A stretch of DNA of 11,159 bases from Tannerellaceae bacterium (GTDB lineage Bacteria > Bacteroidota > Bacteroidia > Bacteroidales > Tannerellaceae). This document shows, piece by piece, positions 5,962 through 11,159 of this stretch. The stretch is taken from contig JAISRY010000234.1 of assembly GCA_031273385.1 (NCBI GenBank), positions 1-11,159 on the forward strand, written 5' to 3'. Below the pieces are notes generated by a model that was not told the origin of the DNA, did not search any database, and was given only the letters and a program-made list of their open reading frames with translations. A program made the translations under genes and the position numbers. Numbering within the stretch: the stretch's first letter is position 1; every line of letters starts with the position of its first letter.

Positions 5962-6408
5962 ATGAAAGCGATCTATTCCGTTCTTGTCCTGTCCCTTTTC
6001 TGTACACAACTCTGTGTCGCACAGAACAAGCTATTCAACAAATATGCCGACATGGAGGGCGTATCCTCCGTCTACATCTCCAAATCCATGTTCCAAATGA
6101 TCCCCGACTTCAAGGATGCCAACCTGGATATAAAGGATTTGAAAGAGAAGATCGAATCCCTGCAAATCCTCTCTACCCAAAAGGAGGAGATCTCGGCACA
6201 GATGAAAAAAGAGTTTACCTACGAGTACGAAGAACTCATGCGCATCAAAGACGGGGACACCCGCACGACGTTCTACGTCCATAAGAAAGGGAACACCATA
6301 AAGGAGCTGATCATGATAGCGGACGGCACAGGCAGTTTCACCGTTATCCGCCTATTGGGGAGCTTTACGGTGCAAGACGTACAACGTATTACAAAAAGAT
6401 TTGATTAA
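5962..6408 (+). CDS. Secreted DUF4252 protein
   Basis: 148 residues. A signal peptide (about 1-21, cleavage after CVAQ) has no good lipobox, so the protein is probably soluble in the periplasm, although some DUF4252 members are lipoproteins. The mature part shows the family pattern: FNKYADMEGVSSVYISKSMFQMIP early, a helical middle (IKDLKEKIESLQIL), then TTFYVHKKGN and IKELIMIADG near the end. The function of DUF4252 is not known. As third gene of the sigma/anti-sigma operon it may take part in envelope signal sensing or be a main target of the sigma factor; this is inference from position. Confidence 0.85.
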   Translation: MKAIYSVLVLSLFCTQLCVAQNKLFNKYADMEGVSSVYISKSMFQMIPDFKDANLDIKDLKEKIESLQILSTQKEEISAQMKKEFTYEYEELMRIKDGDTRTTFYVHKKGNTIKELIMIADGTGSFTVIRLLGSFTVQDVQRITKRFD

Positions 6409-6445
6409 ATCGGCGCTATATAGCCTGTTTGTCTGAATTTTTACC

Positions 6446-6453
6446 TACATTTG
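6446..6453 (+). promoter_or_regulatory. -7 box of the metK promoter
   Basis: TACATTTG matches TAnnTTTG. The nearest upstream TTTG (6428-6431) is only 14 bases away, shorter than usual, so the -33 part is weak. The implied start point near 6459 falls just before the riboswitch aptamer, which supports the call. Confidence 0.55.
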
Positions 6454-6463
6454 TGCGGAATTT

Positions 6464-6520
6464 GACGTGGACGGATTTGAATCGCTTGCAACCACGGGAA
6501 AAAATGCTAAAAAATGATGC
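6464..6520 (+). ncRNA. SAM-II (metA motif) riboswitch in the metK leader
   Basis: Stem P1 is CGTGG (6466-6470) with CCACG (6492-6496). The loop carries GGATTTGAATCG and CTTGCAA, and the 3' tail reads AAAAAATGCTAAAAAATG. These blocks occur in the same order and spacing as the SAM-II core (GAUUUAACCG, UUGCAA, AUAAAUG, GCUAAAAA). Pseudoknot pairs GCA (6488-6490) with TGC (6505-6507), and ATC (6481-6483) with GAT (6516-6518), are possible. The aptamer precedes metK, whose product is the SAM ligand, so feedback repression is expected. It ends about 80 bases before the metK start, so the usual direct masking of the ribosome site is not obvious. Confidence 0.82.
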
Positions 6521-6590
6521 TTTTCCATCCTGCCGTCCGGCAATGATTATCCCCTCCCATCGTCAGTTCTTTTATACATACACCTATTAA
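6504..6590 (+). CDS. Possible upstream ORF (28 codons) in the metK leader
   Basis: An ATG inside the A-rich tail of the riboswitch opens a 28-codon frame ([14 protein letters not shown]...) that ends with TAA at 6588-6590, 11 bases before the metK start. The context GGGAAAAAATG is A-rich, as favoured in Bacteroidota. Because its start lies in the SAM-binding fold, translation could be blocked by SAM and coupled to metK. It may be chance; no homology evidence is available. Confidence 0.3.
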   Translation: MLKNDAFPSCRPAMIIPSHRQFFYTYTY

Positions 6591-6601
6591 TTTATAAAGG
6601 A

Positions 6602-7888
6602 ATGAGTTATTTATTTACCTCCGAATCGGTGTCCGAGGGACACCCCGATAAAGTAGCCGATCAAATATCGGATGCTTTGCTGGATGAGTTTCTTGCCTAC
6701 GACAAGGACTCCAAAGTAGCTTGCGAAACCCTTGTTACGACCGGACAGGTCGTCTTGGCTGGAGAAGTAAAGTCAAATGCCTACGTAGATGTGCAGGAAG
6801 TAGCGCGGAATGTGATCGAACGGATCGGCTACACAAAAAGCGAATACCAGTTCGAAGCCAAATCGTGCGGCGTCTTCTCCGCTATCCACGAACAAAGCAG
6901 CGATATCAACCGCGGCGTGGAACGCCAGGATCCCTACAACCAGGGAGCAGGCGATCAAGGCCTTATGTTTGGGTATGCCACGGACGAAACCGACAACTAC
7001 ATGCCGCTGGCATTAGACCTTTCGCATAGCCTACTGGCCGAGCTTGCCCAAATCCGTAAAAACGAACCGGAGCTGATGCCCTATCTCCGCCCCGACGCAA
7101 AAAGCCAGGTCACCATCGAGTACGACGACAACGGGAAACCGCTGCGCATCGATACCATCGTCATCTCTACGCAACACGACGAATTTATACTCCCCGACGG
7201 CATCACACAGGAAGAGGCCGACCTGGCGATGCAGGAAAGAATCGCCGAAGATGTCAGAAACAAATTGATTCCCCGCATAAAGGCGCAATATCCGGCGCAT
7301 GTGCAGGCGCTATTCGACGGCCATATCACCTACCACGTCAACCCGACGGGGAAATTCGTCATCGGAGGGCCTCACGGAGATACCGGACTGACCGGACGAA
7401 AGATCATTGTCGACACCTACGGCGGAAAGGGAGCGCATGGCGGTGGAGCCTTTTCGGGAAAAGATCCCTCTAAAGTAGACCGGTCGGCAGCCTACGCCGC
7501 CCGCCATATCGCCAAGAACCTGGTAGCCGCCGGTGTAGCCGGAGAAGTATTGGTGCAGGTCTCGTATGCGATCGGCGTCGCTAAACCGATGAATATCTTT
7601 GTGAATACCTACGGAAAATCCAAGACCGGCCTCAGCGACGGCGAGATCGCACACCGGATCGGACAGCTCTTCGACCTGCGCCCGAAAGCCATCGAAGAGC
7701 GCCTGAAACTGCGGAATCCCATCTACGCCGAGACAGCCTCCTACGGACACATGGGACGCCGCCCCGAAGTAAAGACAAAAGTATTCCAGTCGCGCTACAA
7801 CCCGTCGCCCGTCGTATGCGAAGTAGAACTTTTCACCTGGGAAAAGCTCGATTATGTAGGCCAGATAAAAGAAGCGTTCGGTTTATAA
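6602..7888 (+). CDS. metK: S-adenosylmethionine synthetase
   Basis: 428 residues, the longer form found in Bacteroidota (E. coli has 384). It makes S-adenosylmethionine from methionine and ATP in the cytoplasm, releasing phosphate and diphosphate. The family signatures are intact: [17 protein letters not shown] (13-29), [12 protein letters not shown] (115-126) and [22 protein letters not shown] (280-301), which bind ATP, magnesium or potassium and phosphate. The start is fixed by the conserved [23 protein letters not shown] lies directly against the ATG, too near to work as a standard Shine-Dalgarno. Monocistronic, with its own leader riboswitch upstream and a shared terminator just downstream. 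Confidence 0.98.
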   Translation: MSYLFTSESVSEGHPDKVADQISDALLDEFLAYDKDSKVACETLVTTGQVVLAGEVKSNAYVDVQEVARNVIERIGYTKSEYQFEAKSCGVFSAIHEQSSDINRGVERQDPYNQGAGDQGLMFGYATDETDNYMPLALDLSHSLLAELAQIRKNEPELMPYLRPDAKSQVTIEYDDNGKPLRIDTIVISTQHDEFILPDGITQEEADLAMQERIAEDVRNKLIPRIKAQYPAHVQALFDGHITYHVNPTGKFVIGGPHGDTGLTGRKIIVDTYGGKGAHGGGAFSGKDPSKVDRSAAYAARHIAKNLVAAGVAGEVLVQVSYAIGVAKPMNIFVNTYGKSKTGLSDGEIAHRIGQLFDLRPKAIEERLKLRNPIYAETASYGHMGRRPEVKTKVFQSRYNPSPVVCEVELFTWEKLDYVGQIKEAFGL

Positions 7889-7890
7889 TC

Positions 7891-7931
7891 AAAAAAAAAC
7901 GGGAGCCCTCTTCACCGGCTCCCGTTTTTTT
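7891..7931. terminator. Bidirectional intrinsic terminator between metK and the mlaEF pair
   Basis: CGGGAGCC (7900-7907) pairs with GGCTCCCG (7917-7924) around a 9-base loop. A run of nine A (7891-7899) on the left and seven T (7925-7931) on the right give a U-tract on both strands, so the hairpin serves the convergent metK and ABC transporter transcripts. Confidence 0.93.
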
Positions 7932-7935
7932 ATTC

Positions 7936-8706
7936 CTATCCCTCTTCCTGGCGGTATTCCATATCCCTCATTTTGCGGAAGAGATCCGAGGCGAAAACAA
8001 AGTCGTTCAGCGCCTTGTTGCTCGAATTGATGACTTCGCCTTTCGTGCCCTGCCATTCCTTGACGCCCTCTTTGATAAAGATAATATTCTCGCCGATATT
8101 CATGACCGAATTCATATCGTGCGTATTGATAATCGTCGTCATATTATACTCCACCGTAATATCGCGGATCAGGTCGTCAATCAACAGGGCGGTCTTGGGA
8201 TCCAAGCCCGAATTAGGCTCATCGCAAAACAGGTACTTCGGATTCAACGCGATGGCGCGGGCAATAGCCGCCCGTTTCATCATCCCCCCGCTGATTTCCG
8301 AGGGATAAAGCCGCTCCGCCTCCAGGAGGTTGACCCGTTCGAGGCAAAACATCGCCCTGCTCTCACGCGCCTTATAGGTATCCTTGGAAAACATATTCAA
8401 CGGGAACATCACGTTTTCCAGCACCGTCATACTGTCAAACAGGGCGGAACCCTGGAACAGCATCCCCATCTCGCGCCGCAACAGATTCAATTCCCCCCTC
8501 TTCATAGCGGTCAGGTCACGCCCGTCGTACAGGATCAGCCCCGAGTCGGGACGCAGCAAGCCGATAATATTCTTCAGCAACACCGTTTTGCCCGATCCGC
8601 TTCGCCCGATAATCAAGTTGGTCTTCCCCGTTTCAAACACCGTATTGATATCGTTCAATACCAAACGCCCGTCGAAAGACTTGATGATATGCTTTACTTC
8701 CACCAT
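7936..8706 (-). CDS. ABC transporter ATP-binding protein, MlaF-type
   Basis: 256 residues. Complete nucleotide-binding domain: Walker A GRSGSGKT (34-41), Q-loop Q85, signature SGGMMKR (139-145), Walker B KYLFCDEP with catalytic E163, and H-loop H196. The SGGM(M/Q)KR signature and the MlaE-type permease 5 bases upstream place it in the MlaF (Ttg2A/MKL) group, which powers phospholipid movement between the two membranes. The partner MCE protein (MlaD-like) is not in the window; to the left is the metK terminator, so it must be encoded elsewhere. Acts on the inner face of the inner membrane. Confidence 0.93.
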   Translation of the reverse strand: MVEVKHIIKSFDGRLVLNDINTVFETGKTNLIIGRSGSGKTVLLKNIIGLLRPDSGLILYDGRDLTAMKRGELNLLRREMGMLFQGSALFDSMTVLENVMFPLNMFSKDTYKARESRAMFCLERVNLLEAERLYPSEISGGMMKRAAIARAIALNPKYLFCDEPNSGLDPKTALLIDDLIRDITVEYNMTTIINTHDMNSVMNIGENIIFIKEGVKEWQGTKGEVINSSNKALNDFVFASDLFRKMRDMEYRQEEG

Positions 8707-8711
8707 ATCCC

Positions 8712-9458
8712 TTAGGTAAGCATTAAGTGAGTTAAAATAACGTCGGCCATCAGAATCATCACACTACTCATCACAACGGCATTCGTACTGGCCTTCCCCA
8801 CATCCAAAGCCCCCCCCTTCACATAATACCCAAAGTAAGAGGCAATCGAAGAGATAATGAACGCATAGACAACCGACTTGACAATCGAATACCAGATATA
8901 AAATGAATTGAAATAAAACTGCAACCCATACTCAAACGAAGCCGGCGTCATCCCCTGCGCCGCCAAATAGCTGGCCGAAATACCCCCCAATATCCCCGTA
9001 AACATACTGAAAATCACCAGCACGGGAATAAAGATCATCAGCCCCGCCACTTTAGGGAGAATAAGGAAATTCGCCGAGTTCACCCCCATGATCTCCATGG
9101 CGTCGATCTGCTCCGTAACGCGCATCGTCCCAATCTCCGACGCAATATTACTCCCCACCTTACCGGCCAGGATCAAACACATAATCGAAGAAGAGAACTC
9201 CAGCAGGATAATCTCCCGCGTAGTATATCCAATCGTAAACTTCGGAATGAGCGGCGAACTGATATTCAACGATATCTGAATAGCGATAACCGTCCCGATA
9301 AAAATGGAAATAATAATCACGATCCAGAGCGAATCAACGCCAAGCTTATAAATTTCCTTGTTCAATTGCCTGAAAAACATATTCCACCTATTGGGGATGG
9401 AGATCGCCTTTTTCATCAACAACGTATATTCCCCCAGCCTGTGTAACGACTCATTCAT
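8712..9458 (-). CDS. MlaE-type ABC transporter permease
   Basis: 248 residues with about five hydrophobic segments (near 45-62, 85-105, 136-165, 190-212, 225-245). The family hallmark EIGTMRVTEQIDAMEIMG is at 108-125. MlaE/YrbE permeases form a dimer with two ATPase subunits and an MCE protein to move phospholipids between the membranes, usually to keep the outer membrane asymmetric. First gene of a two-gene operon with the MlaF-type ATPase. The start MNESLHRLGEYTLLM matches the N-terminal shape typical of Bacteroidota members. Confidence 0.93.
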   Translation of the reverse strand: MNESLHRLGEYTLLMKKAISIPNRWNMFFRQLNKEIYKLGVDSLWIVIIISIFIGTVIAIQISLNISSPLIPKFTIGYTTREIILLEFSSSIMCLILAGKVGSNIASEIGTMRVTEQIDAMEIMGVNSANFLILPKVAGLMIFIPVLVIFSMFTGILGGISASYLAAQGMTPASFEYGLQFYFNSFYIWYSIVKSVVYAFIISSIASYFGYYVKGGALDVGKASTNAVVMSSVMILMADVILTHLMLT

Positions 9459-9483
9459 TTTATAACAATTAGATATTAAGCGA

Positions 9484-9514
9484 CAAACTTACGTGAAATT
9501 CCGCCGATTTACAA
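9484..9514 (-). promoter_or_regulatory. Promoter of the mlaE-mlaF operon
   Basis: On the minus strand, CTTG (9512-9515, 3/4 match to TTTG), 20 bases, then TAAGTTTG (9484-9491, full match to TAnnTTTG). The leader to the MlaE start is about 20 bases. It lies just past the rplQ terminator, so the pair is a separate transcription unit. Confidence 0.6.
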
Positions 9515-9556
9515 GTATCGGCCGTAAAATCAACCCGCCACCCTTCGATTAGGCAC

Positions 9557-9590
9557 AAAAAAAAGAAGTTGCCAATCGTTTGACAACTTC
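9557..9590 (-). terminator. Intrinsic terminator of the rpoA-rplQ transcript
   Basis: Read on the minus strand, GAAGTTGTC (9590-9582) pairs with GGCAACTTC (9573-9565) with one G-U pair and an 8-base loop, followed by eight U (9564-9557). It lies about 30 bases beyond the rplQ stop. A smaller CCCGG/CCGGG stem at 9603-9618 stands between. Confidence 0.92.
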
Positions 9591-9622
9591 CTCTCCATAC
9601 CTCCCGGAAAACCCCGGGCGGC

Positions 9623-10177
9623 TTATTCTTCCGTTTTCTCTTCCGTCTCCTGTGGAGCGGCTTCCGTTTCCTGTGGAGCGGCTTCCGCCTCCTGCAGTGG
9701 AGCGGCAGCCTCTTCGACGACCGGCGCCGCAACCTGGGCAACGGTAGGCGTATCGACCGCTTTCCTGCGCGAACGCCTTGTCTTCTGAGTCTTCTTTGAA
9801 GAATCTTTCAACATATTCTCGTTGTAATCCACCAATTCAATGAAGCACATCGCCGCATTATCCCCCAAACGGTTGCCCGTCTTAAGAATACGGGTGTACC
9901 CGCCCGGACGATCGCCTATTCTCTTGGCAACCTCCTGGAACAGCTCCGTCACAGCATACTTGTCCTGCAACGTACTGAATACGATACGCCTTGAATGTGT
10001 CGAATCATCCTTGCTCTTGGTGATAAGAGGTTCTATAAATTTACGGAGCGCTTTCGCTTTCGCTGTCGTCGTGAAGATTCTTTTATGTTTTATCAAAGAA
10101 GAAGCCATATTCGAAAGCATCGCTGCACGGTGAGCGCTGGTACGGCCTAAATGATTAAATTTCTTATTATGTCTCAT
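9623..10177 (-). CDS. rplQ: Large ribosomal subunit protein bL17 with acidic C-terminal tail
   Basis: 184 residues. Residues 1-117 are the L17 domain ([20 protein letters not shown] at the start, [10 protein letters not shown] near 88-97, [11 protein letters not shown] near the end), which lies near the exit tunnel of the 50S subunit. The rest is a low-complexity extension: a basic piece ([12 protein letters not shown]), then Ala/Glu/Pro repeats with AAPQETE twice. This tail is usual in Bacteroidota and absent from E. coli L17 (127 residues). The repeats are encoded by near-identical 21-base units at 9646-9687. It lies 7 bases after rpoA, the usual end of the alpha operon. Confidence 0.97.
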   Translation of the reverse strand: MRHNKKFNHLGRTSAHRAAMLSNMASSLIKHKRIFTTTAKAKALRKFIEPLITKSKDDSTHSRRIVFSTLQDKYAVTELFQEVAKRIGDRPGGYTRILKTGNRLGDNAAMCFIELVDYNENMLKDSSKKTQKTRRSRRKAVDTPTVAQVAAPVVEEAAAPLQEAEAAPQETEAAPQETEEKTEE

Positions 10178-10184
10178 CGCTATA

Positions 10185-11159
10185 CTACTCTTTATCTAAT
10201 TTATATTTTGTGATATCCATACCGAAAGAAAGGTTCAGGCTTTCCAGTAATTCATCAAGTTCAATGAGCGACTTCTTACCGAAATTGCGGAACTTCAACA
10301 AGTCGTTCTTATTGAACTTAACCAACTCGCCCAACGTCTCCACATCCGCAGCCTTTAAACAGTTCAGCGCACGAACGGAAAGATCCATATCCGACAACTT
10401 GCTCTTAAGCAATTGGCGCATGTGAAGCACCTCTTCATCAAACTCTTCATTGCTGTCTGTGTCGACCGTTTCAATAGCAATCTTCTCATCCGAAAAGAGC
10501 ATGAGGTGATGAATCAGAATCTTCGCCGCCTCTTTCAACGCTTCCTTAGGATGGATAGAACCGTCCGTAGCTATTTCAAGAATTAACTTTTCGTAGTCCG
10601 TCTTTTGCTCAACACGGAAATTTTCGATTGAATACTTTACGTTACGTATCGGCGTGAAAATAGAGTCGATCGCTATGACATGAATGTCCGGAGTCTGCTC
10701 CCTGTTCTCTTCCGCCGGCACATACCCGCGCCCTTTACTGATCGTCAATTCAATCTGAAAACTTGCGCTCGGATCCAAACGGCAAATAACCAAACCGGGA
10801 TTCAATATCTCAAATCCGGTCAATTGCTTACCTATATCACCGGCCTTGAACACTTCCGAACCCGAAACAGTAATACTTACCTTTTCATTCTCTATATCAT
10901 CAATAATATGCTTGAACCTGACTTGCTTCAGGTTCAGAATAATGTTTGTTACATCTTCCATAACACCGGGGATCGAAGCAAACTCATGCTCAACGCCCTC
11001 GATCTTAATGGAAGTAATAGCAAAACCTTCAAGCGATGAGAGGAGAATACGGCGTAAAGCATTACCAATGGTAATACCATAACCGGGTTCCAACGGACGA
11101 AATTCAAACTTTCCGAAGAAATTGTCCGCTTCCAACATTAATACTTTATCGGGTTTTTG
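10185..11159 (-). CDS. rpoA: RNA polymerase alpha subunit (N-terminus cut by window edge)
   Basis: 324 residues are visible. The frame continues to the edge with QKPDKVL before [13 protein letters not shown], matching the Bacteroidota start [18 protein letters not shown]; the true start is therefore about six codons beyond the window and the ATG at 11138 is internal. The N-terminal assembly domain includes [14 protein letters not shown] (dimerisation) and later [13 protein letters not shown] short acidic linker ([11 protein letters not shown]) leads to the C-terminal domain ([21 protein letters not shown]...[13 protein letters not shown]), which contacts activators and promoter DNA. It is upstream of rplQ in the standard alpha operon order. 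Confidence 0.98.
   Translation of the reverse strand, partial: QKPDKVLMLEADNFFGKFEFRPLEPGYGITIGNALRRILLSSLEGFAITSIKIEGVEHEFASIPGVMEDVTNIILNLKQVRFKHIIDDIENEKVSITVSGSEVFKAGDIGKQLTGFEILNPGLVICRLDPSASFQIELTISKGRGYVPAEENREQTPDIHVIAIDSIFTPIRNVKYSIENFRVEQKTDYEKLILEIATDGSIHPKEALKEAAKILIHHLMLFSDEKIAIETVDTDSNEEFDEEVLHMRQLLKSKLSDMDLSVRALNCLKAADVETLGELVKFNKNDLLKFRNFGKKSLIELDELLESLNLSFGMDITKYKLDKE

Noticed and set aside
6409..6430. Terminator after the DUF4252 gene
   Set aside because: The GGCGCTATATAGCC stem is short and AT-rich and lacks an adjoining U-run.
7816..8715. 299-codon plus-strand frame opposite the ATPase gene
   Set aside because: It crosses the terminator and is antisense to a complete ABC ATPase with all motifs.
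9603..9618. Second terminator after rplQ
   Set aside because: The CCCGG/CCGGG stem has no following U-run; the hairpin at 9557-9590 is the terminator.

Overview
The window comes from a member of the Bacteroidota, most likely order Bacteroidales. The evidence is the protein families (RpoA, L17 with an acidic tail, long-form MetK, DUF4252, a secreted GH92 mannosidase), the near absence of Shine-Dalgarno sequences, and several matches to the Bacteroidetes promoter (TTTG, 19-21 bases, TAnnTTTG). Genus cannot be fixed from this sequence alone; a Tannerellaceae or Dysgonomonadaceae-like organism is plausible.

Left third (1-2258), accessory and repeat-rich: the 3' end of an unrecognised plus-strand gene (1-140); a gene-poor stretch with a nested inverted repeat whose 58-base arms match perfectly (335-547); a 28-base palindrome (817-844); then a two-gene minus-strand module, DUF3791 followed by DUF3990 (an ADP-ribosyltransferase-like family). 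The module lies between two 81-base direct repeats (825-905 and 1877-1957, 74/81 identical). One repeat supplies the -33 box of the module's promoter and the other holds the stop codon of its last gene. After it comes an array of six 22-base units of interleaved dyads (1976-2107), bracketed by inverted copies of a motif also found in the direct repeats.

Centre (2206-6408), plus strand: a GH92 alpha-mannosidase with a discoidin-like N-terminal domain and its own promoter, then an operon of an ECF sigma factor, an overlapping single-span membrane protein (probable anti-sigma factor) and a secreted DUF4252 protein.

Right part (6409-11159), core functions: metK, preceded by a sequence that closely fits a SAM-II riboswitch and by a short upstream reading frame; a terminator shared by convergent transcripts; then on the minus strand the MlaE/MlaF-type lipid ABC transporter pair, and the end of the large ribosomal protein operon (rpoA, cut by the window edge, and rplQ) with a strong terminator.

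The items most worth following up are the repeat-flanked DUF3791/DUF3990 cassette, the 22-base dyad array with its bracketing motif, the nested inverted repeat, and the metK leader, in which an upstream reading frame starts inside the riboswitch aptamer.
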